Shown here piece after piece: positions 23,201 to 34,862 of a stretch of 64,000 nt of DNA (position 1 is its first letter; each line of letters starts with the position of its first letter). Origin of the DNA: Macrotrachela quadricornifera (lineage: Eukaryota; Rotifera; Eurotatoria; Philodinida; Philodinidae). The position numbers and the translations under genes are program-made. The DNA lies in NCBI GenBank assembly GCA_022393335.1, contig JAJEKB010000806.1, positions 1 through 64,000 on the forward strand, written 5' to 3'. The notes below the pieces were generated by a model. The model was given only the letters and a program-made list of their open reading frames with translations, made no database searches and had not been told where the DNA came from.

Positions 23201-26127
23201 AAATAATGAGATTGATCAAGATTTTTTTGATTTATCGAAGTAGTAAAAATACTTTCTTTTTAAATAATGCCAAAGTTCACTATAAAGAGTGACATACAGT
23301 CTATACTGTTAATGTAAATTGCAAGGTATCAAAAAAAAAAGAATGATCAATTTAATTGTACTTTTTGTGAGAGTTTTTTATTTTATTTTATTGTTAGAGA
23401 GCGATAAAGTTTATGTTTATATGAACAAAATAGATGTCATCAACTTCGTAATTGTTTTGAAAATTTATAGAGTTTATTTTAGATCTTAAATATTCTTTTA
23501 TTATCTTTTTATTATTCTCTTTTGATACGAAATGACTAAAAAGAAAAGATCGAATATTTGACAAATAATTATTGATCATACATTCCAGATTAAAGATTCT
23601 CGTAAATCAGTCAAACAAAAAGAATGTAAGGTTGAGAGTACCTTAATCTACCATAAATAATTTGTAACACCTCGTCATACTTTATGACATTTATAGATCA
23701 ATAAATTAATTTATCAAAAGACTTTTCTTTTTATTTAACTTATTAATTTTAGTAATCGATGTTGGAATTAAAAATTAGAGTCATACATTTCTCCATTAAA
23801 TTAATATTGAGTTATTGTTTTATTTCAAATTCAATTTTTTGTTCATACTTGAATTACCATACAAAAACAAATGAGTTCAAAATTTTCAGATAATTGACAT
23901 AAGTTCTATATGTGTATAGAGCAAAATAAAATAGCAGCATTAATACTTGATCTGAGGAAGATCTCACAATTATTTCTAAAGAATGAGACAAATCAATTAC
24001 CATTCGATGATATAGTAATATTAAATGAAGTTATATTTTTGCAGTTCTCTACCAAGATAAAAACGATTTTTTGGATTACTACGATGAACTGATAAGTTCG
24101 AAAGATTAAAACTTCGACAAAGAATAATACATAAAATCTTATTAGAAGAATTTTATAAATAAATTAATAATTATCGAATGCTTAGAATATCTACGTAATT
24201 GTTCGTCTTGTATTTATAAAATAGATTATGATAAATTACTAATTACTAAGATTATAAAGATCTTTCGTAAAGTTTAAACAAGTTAATATCAATATTTATT
24301 TATTTTAAACACATTCCTCATCTTGATTTAGAAAATTGTTTAACATCATAAAAATGTATTTGTGAGACTTGCACATTTCAAATACAAAATTAAAATGTGC
24401 GGAAATCATCAGTTAAATTAGAAAGATTTTCAAGTCCTAAGATGCATTTTATCATTCTGATACATAACAGAGATCTATTTAGTTCTTGCTCAATTAATGG
24501 CATTATCTTAGAATTATTAAAAAACTAATTGTTGTTTATCAATTAACAATTTTTTCGCATATATTTCACAAATAGCATTCATTGCATACATTTGCTGGTT
24601 CTTTTTTCGATGGATATCTATTGCTATTAGTGTTAAATGATCTGCAATTACAATCAAGTGACAATATTCAACCGTTAGTTTTATATACGAACATTAGAAT
24701 AGAAAATTCATGTGAAATACTCTCACTGCATCATCGTTTTGCCTAGATAATATTTAAGAAATTCATCTTCTTCATTTTAACTACTCCATTTCCATCTATC
24801 AATAATCAGTTTATGAAAAAATAATATTTAACAACAAAATATGTTTGTAGACAGTGCTGGTATATTCCTGCATTTACATTACAAGCGAATTTCTACTTAC
24901 CATGAAAAATATCTTAAAACAGAAAGACATATATTTTGGAAAGTGTGAAATATTTTGAACACCTTTGCTAGCAAAATTCAATCTTCTTACAATAATGCTT
25001 ACTTTTTTTCTCAGAAAAACTAATATAAGTTTTCCAAGATATTACCTTTCTGTTCATATCGTTGCCACGGCTATTAGGTCAGTATCGAAACATTTTATAA
25101 TACTACATCGATAAATCAACCAAATAATAATCCAATTTTTTTGACAATGTTACCTGTTACCATAATCTATTCCATAAAGAAAACTAGATAGTACTCAAGT
25201 TTCACTCGATTACGAAATTCCGTACGAAGCCGAGAAGTTCGATTAACAAGAAATCAAGGTATTGAACAAAGAAACAATCGTTTTCTTGGGTCAGTAACAG
25301 CCAAGCAAATATCTCAAAAAAATCTTTACAGTTAACTGATTTTAGGTTTTTCTATCTGTTAATGTAGCGAAAGTAGTTGCATTTCAATCAATCAGCTTGC
25401 TGAAGTTAAATAACGAGAATATTGATTATCGAGAAATCAACAATTTATACGGTTTTTTTTTCAATCGATACATTGTCTATAGTCGAAAATATCTGAAATC
25501 GGACATTTTTACCAGTACAAACGATGTTTGTACATAAAGAGTTTTAACACATATTGCAAACAATTAGTTTATTGCGTTGGCAACAACATGTATTAAAACA
25601 TGTAAATTCGGACACTGGCAATGGTATACACCACGTTTACATTGAGAGCGTTTTGAACTAGTTTTCAAGTGATCAGTTGATCGCATTGTTACACATAACG
25701 CATTAATGCTAGATATTTCGATTGGGTTGCATATAAATAACAAGGTAGCGCTCATCCTACAGATTCGCTGACCTTTTTCTGCAAGAAAATATAGTGTGAT
25801 TATCATTCAAAATAATTTCCATTTGGATTATCTTATATCTCGATCCCCTTGATTGCATGAAAGCTATGAAACAAACATCCACTCTAGCAATGATTGTTTT
25901 TTCAAGAAATATCCCTATATAGATTCATATGTAAATGGCAAGCAAAGTTCAAGTTGTTTGTCTTGGATTGAGTTTGATCAAGTAGAATACAGATATCTGC
26001 CCATATTCAGTGGTTTGGAACGTCATATTTTCTAAACATGAACTCTGATTTGTTTGAACAAAATCGAGAGACAAACATTAATGTCTTTTGAAGCGTAATA
26101 TTTATCGCTATACGACTGTTTCTTTAA
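20206..26127. other. 6-kb gene-free AT-rich stretch
   Basis: No frame with family features. Many short open frames look like chance or very old remnants. A G-rich run at about 21228-21300 repeats GAGGGTGAGGGT and GATGTGGGTGTG. One block at about 25189-25250 recurs in diverged form near 50266. No tRNA or rRNA was recognised. Confidence 0.5.
21228..21300. repeat. G-rich GAGGGT/GTGGGT tandem run
   Basis: About 70 bp of degenerate 6-bp G-rich units on the plus strand (GAGGGT, GTGGGT). It resembles telomere-like or G-quadruplex-prone sequence but is short and irregular. Confidence 0.6.
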
Positions 26128-26500
26128 CCTTTTCCGGCTGGATGTATCCATTCGGATACATTAGGTTACTATTTTACGAAAATCTGACCTGTAGTGATGG
26201 TATCAATTTTTTTGACAATTTGATAATTAAGTTTACACATTTTAGCATAAATTTATGTATTTAGATGGAAAAAACAATTCACTTGTAAATTGATCGGTTC
26301 TACACTTGATGCTCTAAAATAGCATCCGTATGGAAATGATCTTATTCTCGTGTCTCTAAATAAACTAACTTCGAAGCAATTAGTTATTAATTTTCCTTCA
26401 TAGACCTATTGTCTATTGTATTACTAAGGCGGATTATTCACAAGACGCGAACAATAAAATATTGACATGTATCTATTTAGATACGTCTGGTCACTAGGGG
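26128..26500. mobile_element. Possible piggyBac-like MITE remnant
   Basis: The left end follows a TTAA (26124-26127) and reads CCTTTTCCGGCTGGATGTAT, with the small palindrome TGTATCC-ATTC-GGATACA. The right end, read backwards, has CCCCTAGTGACCAGACGTAT followed by a similar GTATC/GATAC palindrome. The right TTAA is absent. Diverged and low confidence. Confidence 0.35.
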
Positions 26501-26570
26501 ACAAAAAAATCTTTTTTTTCGTCTATCCAAATTGAATATTTTGTAGTATTTTCACATCTATACCTGCACA

Positions 26571-26856
26571 CACTGTAAAAAAAAGGATCTTTACCGAACC
26601 AAAAAACAGATCGGGGGGCGGATACACGGTCCGATCCTTTTTTGGTTTCGTAAAAAGAAAGTTTCGTACCAAACTTCTTTTTAATGAACGACAAAAAAGG
26701 TTTCGTACTGAACCTTGAGTACGAAACCTTTTTTGTCGTTCATTAAAAAGAAGTTTGGCACGAAACTTTCTTTTTACGAAACCAAAAAAGGATCGGACCG
26801 TGTATCCGCCCCCCGATCTGTTTTTTGGTTCGGTAAAGATACTTTTTTTTACAGTG
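26571..26856. mobile_element. 286-bp near-perfect foldback element
   Basis: The left end CACTGTAAAAAAAAGGATCT is mirrored at the right end (AGATAC-TTTTTTTTACAGTG). The arms are about 135 bp each, nearly identical, and meet around 26710 with almost no loop. They contain the motifs GTTTCGTAC and CCGATCC. The near-perfect arms suggest recent origin. The same terminus TTTTTTTACAGTG recurs at 29513-29525, at the far edge of the tandem arrays. Confidence 0.8.
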
Positions 26857-26864
26857 ATGTCCAT

Positions 26865-26930
26865 GTTGCATCCGTAAGTTGATCTCATTTTGCTTTTCAT
26901 ATCTAAATTAGATCAACTTACGGATGCAAC
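26865..26930. repeat. Perfect 21-bp stem-loop
   Basis: The arm starting GTTGCATCCGTAAG at 26865-26885 has its exact reverse complement at 26910-26930, with a 24-bp loop. It begins 9 bp beyond the 26571-26856 foldback. Confidence 0.85.
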
Positions 26931-27059
26931 GGGGAAATTAAACTGTTTGAATACCTCTAGAGATCCCTTCAACAGTTAAAAATTACATTTAATTACCAAG
27001 TAGTTTTTCGAATTAGTCTACAATAAAGAGCAATTGAATTAATTGTATATAATAGAATA

Positions 27060-27335
27060 AACTTACCCATATACTTCATATGTGTGTTGACCTAAAACGA
27101 GAATATAAACATGATGATCTTGCATAGTGAAACTTACTGACGATTTTGATAGAAAGATGGTTCTGAAATAAAACACAAGTTATTCTGGATTAGATGATTA
27201 ATATACCCACGAATTCCATGTGGAGGCCAATCTATAACAGAAAAGGAAATCATTTATTGAAAACAGCAAACTTGCCCACTAATTTGCAAGGTTTCGGAAA
27301 ATATTGGGTTCGGCAGTGTTGCCATTGAACCTGTA
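27060..27335 (-). pseudogene. Possible decayed exon series
   Basis: On the minus strand, short open stretches are bordered by GT/AG-like sites. One reads HHVYILVLGQHTYEVYG and ends at a GTAAGT-like donor (about 27128-27067). Another reads FNGNTAEPNIFRNLAN before a stop (about 27333-27280). They may be exons of a lost gene. No family was recognised and chance cannot be excluded. Confidence 0.25.
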
Positions 27336-27459
27336 ATTATATAAAATTAATTAATTAATTAAGATACTAGTTTATCAAAAATGTCCTTACTTAATGATGC
27401 GCAGGACGTCTTCTACAATGTGACAAGATATTTACACAAGCACTTAATCTTAAAACATC

Positions 27460-27865
27460 TACTATATAACGATAATTTTTCATGAACTCACTCGTATATA
27501 TATATAGCCTGCACTGGCGAAACAAAACGGTGAATGAGTAGTAGACAAAAGGGTTCCGTAAATTTTTAACAGATCCTTAAGGGTACATAAAAGGTTCTCT
27601 ACATGACAATAATTTTCCGCGAACTCACTCATATATATATATATATAGATAGATCACAGCGGCGAAACAAAACGGTGAACGAGTAGTGGACAAAAAGGTT
27701 TCGTAAGTTTTCAACAGATCCTTAAGGCTACTTAAAACGTCCTCTGCATGGCAATAATTTTCTGTGAACTCATTCGTGTATATATATATATAGGCTGCAC
27801 CATCAAAACAAAACGGTGAATGAGTAATGAACAAAAAGGTTCCGTAAGTTCTTAACGCATATTTA
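27460..27865. repeat. Tandem repeat, about 140-bp units, 2.7 copies
   Basis: Each unit has GAACTCAYTCRT, a (TA)n run, CRAAACAAAACGGTGAAYGA and CTTAAGG. Unit starts (GAACTC/GAACTCA) are at about 27484, 27621 and 27766. Length differences lie partly in the TA run. Confidence 0.8.
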
Positions 27866-28190
27866 AGGGTACTATAGGTAAGTTTTTGAGGACTATCTCA
27901 ACGTGCCATTAGTAACATTTTAAGGACTATCTTGAGATACTATAAGTAAATTTCTGAGGGGTATGTTAGGACACTATAAGTCACTTTTTGAGGGCTATCT
28001 TGGGGTACTTTAGGTAACTTTTTGAGCGCTATCGCAGCGTACCATTGGTGACTTTCTGAAGGCTATCTCGGACTACTGTTAGTAACTTTTCGACGACTAT
28101 CTTGGAATACTATCAGTAATTTTTTCGACGGCTATCTCAGGAGTAATACGTGCAACTTTTTGAGACCTATCAAACAGTACGTCTCGTAAC
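27866..28190. repeat. Tandem repeat, 34-bp units, about 9 copies
   Basis: Degenerate units of the form GGCTATCTYGGGGTACTATT followed by AGTAACTTTTTGAG; neighbouring units were counted at exactly 34 bp. It directly follows the 140-bp array. Confidence 0.8.
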
Positions 28191-28329
28191 TACTTAAGAC
28201 TGTTTCGTTGCGGAATCGATAATTTTTAAAATCTATGTTTGGGTTCTATCTCTGCCTCTCTATGAGTTATCTAAACATAGCTCATACAAGGCTTATTTGA
28301 GTTAGCAGACTCTAAAAAAATTGATGTTT

Positions 28330-29510
28330 TATCGAATTTTAAAGATTTGGTACTATTTTATGAGACGATTTTAAGTGTTGTGGCATGAAGATTGTTTCGT
28401 AATTTTCATACAGAATCTTTCTAAGTGCTAAAAATTGAAGAGAGTTTAGAAGTTTTACTATGAAACTATTTAGAAGTTCCATGCACCGTGTACTGGAATT
28501 TTCGTAATTTTGTATCTTTTGCTCAAAACCGTTGACAATTTCGTAAAACAACTAAAAGTATCGTATATCTCATACGAATCAATTGAAAGCTTTGTAAAAT
28601 ATTATAAGGTTCAACATAAAATAAGCGAAATTGTTCATAGTTTCATAAATGATATAATGGTTCGGTACATCTTTTACGGAGTCATGAACAACTCCGCAAG
28701 TGTTGCAAAGGTTCCGCCCATATTTTACGAAACCTTTGCTAGTTTCAAAAACCATATAATAGTTTGGTACGTTTTACACGAAGCCATTAACAGCTGCGCC
28801 AATTATCTGAAGGTTCAGTATACGTGTTACGAAACTGTCGGCAGTTTCGTATGGCATCTAAAGGTTGCGTATAAGTTCTACAAAATTATTCATAGTTTTG
28901 TAAGTGTTTTAATAGTTCCGCACATATTGTGCGAAACTAGCCATGGTTTAATAGATGATATACCAAACCATTACATCATTGAAGAAACTATGAACAGTTT
29001 CGTGCAATGTACGCTGAACCTTTTAATGCTTTACGAAGCTTTCGATAGATTCGTATAAGCTATACAGAACCTTTACTTATTTCACGAAACTATCAGTGGT
29101 TCCGTAAAATATGAAAAAGTTCAGCGTACATTGTACGAAACTGTTCATAGTTTTGTAAATGATGTATTGGTTCGGTATATCTTTTACGAAGCTATGACTA
29201 GTTTCGTACAACGTATCCAGAACTATTAAAGCATTTACGAAACCATGACTGGTTTCGCAGAATATATACGGAACGTTTAAATACTATGCGAAACCGCCAG
29301 TAGCTTTGTACAAAGGATACGAAACTACCGAAAGTTCAGTACATGATGCATGGAACTTCTAGAGAGTTTCGCAAACAAACTTCGGAACCTTCTACAATTT
29401 TCAGAACTTAAAAAGGTTCTTTATAATAATTACGAAACGATTAGTATGCGACGGAACTAAAAATCGTTTCGTAAAACTGTGCCAAACCTTTAAAGTTCAG
29501 TAGACCTCCT
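28330..29510. repeat. Tandem repeat, 51-bp units, about 20 copies
   Basis: The unit pairs a TACGAAAC block with an inverted GTTTCGTA block, so each copy can fold. Units are diverged, but the 51-bp period holds exactly over at least ten copies. As 51 is a multiple of three, a 182-codon frame (28510-29058) stays open and its translation repeats every 17 residues. No start context or family supports a protein. 34 and 51 are both multiples of 17. Confidence 0.8.
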
Positions 29511-29559
29511 ATTTTTTTTACAGTGTATATCAGAGGTGGGCTACTCAGCTGAAAAAGGG

Positions 29560-29745
29560 AATTAATTTGATTCGATTCATTTGAAAAAATTTTCAACTCA
29601 ATTCGATTTAATCCAATAGTTTTTGAAAAAATTCTCAATTCAACTCAGTTCGATAGCTTTTAAAAAAATTCTCAATTCAATTCGTTTTAATTCAAGAATC
29701 GAACCGAATCGAGTTGAGTTGGGCGTTTTTTGATTGAGTTCCCCA
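29560..29745. repeat. AACTCAATTCGA-type degenerate repeat
   Basis: Repeated TTTTGAAAAAATTCTCAATTC and CAACTCAGTTCGAT-like blocks, about 50 bp apart, three to four copies. It lies just beyond the TTTTTTTACAGTG terminus at 29525. Confidence 0.6.
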
Positions 29746-30308
29746 GCTCTATTATTTACATACCCCGTTAATAAATTTATGAATACTTAAACATCCAGCC
29801 TGAAACTGTTGTGATTGATCAAGAGCTCGACATCGAAAACTCATCATTTCTTGAAACTTAGACCGCAAAAACTGTGATTGAATGAGAGCATAAGCTCGCA
29901 AATCTCTGATTCATTGCATTTTCAGCCTGATAAAATCTCAAATATCCTAAACTAACATTGAAAATCTATGATTCAATGAACTGTTCAGGTACAACACTTT
30001 TATTGATTGGAAGCGCAACACCAAAAATCCTTGATGGAATTGACTTCTGACTTGAAAAACTCTAATTGTGAAGAAAGCGAGCTCGAAAACATCCGTTTCT
30101 ATGAAACCTGGAGCCAAAAACTGCGCATGGCTCAAAGTGCGACATTAGAAAACTTTAATTGGCTTATTTTCCATATTGCGAAAATCGGTTTCGTAATCTT
30201 ACGCTTATTAAACCTGCGGACTATGGCCTGGCACAAACAGACATATACACGAAATCCTATCAGTATTTTTCATATAACCTCACTTCGGTCAAAAGAAAAA
30301 ATCTATTT
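29746..30308. other. Intergenic DNA, no gene seen
   Basis: Repeated CTGAAA/CTTGAAA and TGTGATTGA phrases give it a weakly repetitive look. The open frame at 30007-30330 has no family features. Confidence 0.4.
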
Positions 30309-30605
30309 GAAAAAATTGCAAAAAAACTAATAGTACCATTCGATTCCCCGACCCCGATTACCTTTGGTCAAACTTTATAAAAAATCATTTTTTTCGTAAA
30401 AAAAGCCTTTTTTAACAAAAAAAATTAGTTGAAAAAATTGAAAAACTAATACTGCCATGCGATTCCACGACCCCGATTACCTTTGGTCAAACTTTATAAA
30501 AAATCATTTTTTTCGTAAAAAAGCCTGTTCTTTGTGTAAAAAATTTAATTTCGAAAAATTTTGAAAAACCGACACTACCAATCGATTCGCCGGCCCCAAA
30601 AACCT
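30309..30605. repeat. Direct tandem repeat, about 120-bp units, 2.5 copies
   Basis: CGACCCCGATTACCTTTGGT, followed by the same 50 bp or so, occurs near 30348 and 30467. A third, more diverged copy starts near 30560. The first two are almost identical. A (GACA)n microsatellite follows at about 30686-30702. Confidence 0.8.
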
Positions 30606-30980
30606 ATGTATCGAATTTTTCTTTAAACTACTGATGGGTTTTCATTGGTTTAGTGAATGCTGAATTCTGATTGGCTTGGTCGGACAGACAGACAGACAGA
30701 CAAACTTTAAGCATTTTAGCTGGTGCATTTAAACGCCCTATAACCTTTTCTTTCAGAAAAGGGAATTATTTGCTCTTCTATTGACATTTACTTGAATATT
30801 AATATCATCATATAGATATTTACTCATCCATCTGTGATTCGTAAGAGATTTAGATTCATCTGCACTTTTGTTTAAAAGAATGAAATCTTGTTTTTTTAAT
30901 GTTTTTTTACGTGTTTAATGATTTCGATGAATTGATCCATGATAGATGAATGTTATGTAGAATAAAAATATTATCGAATA

Positions 30981-31920
30981 TACGGGATGATTCACCTATT
31001 TTTACTAGATTTTTGTCACTTTATTGTTTTTTTACAAAACATCAGAATTTTTTTTATTTCTATATGATTAGATAGAGCATTGATTACTCTATTCACTAGT
31101 ATAGTTTTTGTTTGATTTATCTCATGTGTTTGTTAAAAAATGAGTAAAGTTTCGTGAAGTAGATTAAAAAAATTTTTTCTTTAATCTTAGGTTAATTCAA
31201 ATAATTATAACGTATTGGACAAATGACTATATTTTGTTTTTATACAGTTCGATGGAGAAATAAATTCTCTATCGAGCTATATATTTTTTAGCATCTTATT
31301 TTCCACTTTGTCTGAAAATTTATTGAATGTTTAGCAAATTTTTTTGATAAAAATTCATTTATTCGTTTTTGTCGAGTAAACTACAGGATGGTTCACCTAT
31401 TTTCACTAGTTTTATTTTCATTAATACTGGATGGTTCATCTAGTTTTACTAGCTTTATATTAATGAAAATAAAACTAGTGAAAATAGGTCAGCCATCCTA
31501 TAATTTATTCGACAAAGACAAATAAATGAATTTTTATCAAAAACATTTACTTAAACATTCAATAAATTTTCAGACAAAGTGGAAAATAAAATGCTAAAAA
31601 ATATATAGCTCGATAGAGAATTTATTTCTCTATCGAACTATATAGAAACGAAATATATTCATTTGTCCACCACGTTATAATCACTCGAATTACTAGAAGG
31701 AGATATGTCGGAATTTCATAAAAAAAAAATTTTTTTAACGTACGTCACGAAACTTTACTCATTTTTTAACTACTACATGAAATAAATCAAATGAAAACTA
31801 TACCATTGGATAGAGTAATCAACGCCCTATCTAATCATACAGAAATAAAAAAAACTCTGATGTTTTGTAAAAATACAATAAAGTGACAAAAACTAGTAAA
31901 AATAGGTGAATCATTCTGTA
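30981..31920. mobile_element. Mariner-like foldback element, 0.94 kb
   Basis: Two arms of about 450 bp are inverted copies around a short centre (31436-31458). The outer ends read GATTCACCTATTTTTACTAG after a bordering TA (30981-30982), and the mirror image ends in TA (31919-31920). The same terminal motif occurs again next to the centre on both sides (GGTTCACCTATTTTCACTAG and its mirror) and once more, diverged, in the loop. This suggests two short elements inserted head to head, or one within another. No transposase. TA duplication and motif suggest Tc1/mariner. Confidence 0.75.
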
Positions 31921-33547
31921 TTAGAATGTATTCACCATGTTGTATTCGATAAACAACATTATCTAGTTCATAAACGTGATTGTGTGAATTGATATGAAAA
32001 AAAACTCGAATCAGTAACTAACTTTCCTTACATAACAAGAAATGTAAAGATAAATTATGGACGAGAATAGAAAAAGAAAGAATTTTATTATGTAGTATGC
32101 GTCATAAACGAATAAAGCACAACACTCTATCGAATATCTATCGATACATGCGTCATGCAATTGTTTAAATAGAAAGAAATCACAGTATAATAAGCTCAAA
32201 AATGAATACGTTTATAGTTTGATTATTTATGATAATTTTTTCATGCTCCAATGACTTTTTTTTATATTAATTCTATAAATGTCTGTTTTACGTAAAAGCA
32301 AAATAAAAACGATTGTCGAAAGACAGAAAAAACTATTCATTCTAATTTAGTATTTAACGATGATAAAGAATTGAACATTAATTTGATATAATTATGTTGT
32401 TGTTTTTTACACTTCTATATCTATTCTCGTTGTTCAACAGAATTATTTTCAATTAAAATCATATTCTAACGGTTATTTGGAGTACCTATGTACAAACTAA
32501 TGGAATACTAATTAATATTATTTTTATAATCCAGTTTATGAAATAGAACTTCAATCGTCAGTTTATGTATAACAGACTTTCAACACTTAACCAATTCTCC
32601 ACATTGAAATTACCAAAGACTCTCCGTTGTCAGTCTACGGGAATCTACATATTTCATTATTCTTCGAAAAATTCATCGGAGATTTTTCATTTAACAAGAT
32701 GCTTTCTCGAAAATTTTCCGAGATTTGGAGTTTTTATGGAATTCTGAGGATAACTTCTTAGCGTTTTCCCGATAATAATCATTAACGACCTGGGGTCCTG
32801 GGAGAGTTGCTAATGGATCCCTGAGCCATCTCTGAATTCCACAAGGATTCAGTCAAGAAAATCCTGAGCGATTTTTCTAGGCAACATCGAGTGAAGATTG
32901 TGCAGCAGGGTCGGGCTAAGCAGACGATCAAAAAGTGAAACTGTGTAAAACTCTGAAATTTATATGATGTGACCCACCAGCTTTTAAGAACTTCAATAGG
33001 CTTTTACAAACGGAATCGTTTCCGACAATAAATTTTGTTTCCGGAATCTGTACTCAATTTCGCAACCGACTATACCATGGAAACTCGGTAAAATAAATGA
33101 TTGACAAACGAACTAAAATAAGTCACATAAGGTGCACGACCGATCTTGCTGGTGATTATAAAAAGGTTAAATGATTTTTACTGCAAGCTAGTCATATCTA
33201 CTATGGCTATTATCCCATTGCGACGATAATAGGCCCTCTTAAACATGTATTTATCTATTTTACAGAAAGTCACTTACCTAGCAACATGTGGAATACATCG
33301 AATCCAAACAATAGCCACTCCAAGTGCTACCGTTCGATTTATCAGAAAATTCTTCCACTAACCCGATTCCACTTAGACTCAACTCAAGTCAAATAGCGCA
33401 TCCGGACAGGGTATACCGGGAAAAGGGCTCCGTTTAACCAATATTTCCTAGGAAAGTGGTTTTTTTTGGCAGACAACCCCTATTGAAATGGTACCATCGG
33501 ATTCAGCACGAAATTCTGCACCTAACTCATTCCGAGTTAGACTTAAC
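31921..33547. other. Intergenic DNA, no gene seen
   Basis: Positions 32560-33480 are somewhat richer in G+C than their surroundings, but no frame longer than 60 codons has coding features. It could be old transposon sequence. Confidence 0.4.
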
Positions 33548-34862
33548 TTAAGGGCACCCCCCTTCTTAGCAAACTCAATTTTTCAAAAAAATTCGAAGTT
33601 CAGTTTTTTTCATAGAAAGATGCGCCGGAATCGTAGCTTTCAGAAGATATATAGGTTTTTAAAAAACGAATGGATTTTCATAGATTTATCGAAAAAAAAC
33701 TCGACCTCGCTATCATGTGTTCAAAAAATGTTGTGATTTTTAAAAATTTTTATTTTTTGAAAATTGAGTTAATTTTGGTATCACCATTGAATAGAACACT
33801 TTTGTATCGATCCTTAAGCATTTCCTAACAGATAAAGATGTGGATTATTGGTTTATGACTTATCCTTAATATTGAGCATTTGAACTAGAAGTGCATAGTG
33901 TATGAGTCAGTCTGTGAAAGCTTAAAGTTTTTTGTGAGAAAATTAAACAAATATATGAAGAATGAATCTATTATGTGGTTTTTAAAAATAGTTTTCGTTC
34001 TTGATGTCAGATAGATGCAGATATCAGATAGTATGTTTCACAAGTAGTGATACCTCATGTATTTCCATTTTTTATTTTTTTCTTTCAAGGGTAAGGATAA
34101 ATGAGTGAAGAGTAAGAGTCTATGTGAATCAGTATATTCATAAAATACAACAGTATAATAAGAATTCTATACACTACTTGAACTAGATGTGAAAAACTAA
34201 CTGAGCATGATGGGTGATGTCAATTTACCCTATTTGTAAGATATTTTGAAGAAGACTAGCGATATATATTGAATATCTGCCATTTTATTACGATTTTTTT
34301 TGAATTTCAACAAAAAAAAAAGAAAAAAAAATTTTCGAAACTTATTTATCGTTTTTCTCAAAACATGGTTTTTCGATGGTAAAGTCGAAATAACTCTCGC
34401 TGGGTTTAAGATATTTCTAAAATTTTTTTTTTGTTTTAGAGGTCCAAATAAGAGTTAACTTTTGTCCGAACGGATTCTCTATAACTAACTCCTAGCCTGA
34501 GAAAAGCGAAATTTACTGTCACTGGGTCACCCGTTTTTGTGATGATTTACACACCATGTCGACTAAAATGTTCATAAAAAATGAATGAAGAAGAATTTTA
34601 AAATTCTGTTCGGACAAAAGTTGGGCACAGACGTTAGCTTTAATTTAAAACCAACCCGAGCTCTCTACCTTTGATAGTGATGAAGTTATTAAGGGTCCGC
34701 TGGAAGGTAGTAAATCAACTATAAGTTGAGCAAAGTATGGCATATCAGGCTGAAATTTTTATCACATGAGTTTCTCATCAGGTTCCCTCATCGTAGAAAA
34801 TTTCAGCTCAAAAAGACTGTTTTAAGTGGAAAATCCATTGGGAGGGGGGGGGGTGCCCTTAA
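33548..34862. mobile_element. Candidate piggyBac-like MITE with TTAA ends, 1.3 kb
   Basis: TTAAGGGCACCCCCC at 33548 is mirrored by GGGGGGTGCCCTTAA ending at 34862. The TTAA at each border fits a piggyBac target site. Inside, TTTTGTCCGAACGGA near 34458 and TTCGGACAAAAGTT near 34610 form an internal inverted pair. No transposase frame is present. Class assignment is inference from the TTAA. Confidence 0.6.

Noticed and set aside
26494..26900. Overlapping open frames of 66 and 125 codons
   Set aside because: Fall entirely in the foldback element; the translation reflects the inverted arms.
28330..29510. CRISPR-like array
   Set aside because: Repeats are contiguous and diverged with no constant-repeat/unique-spacer alternation, in a eukaryotic context.
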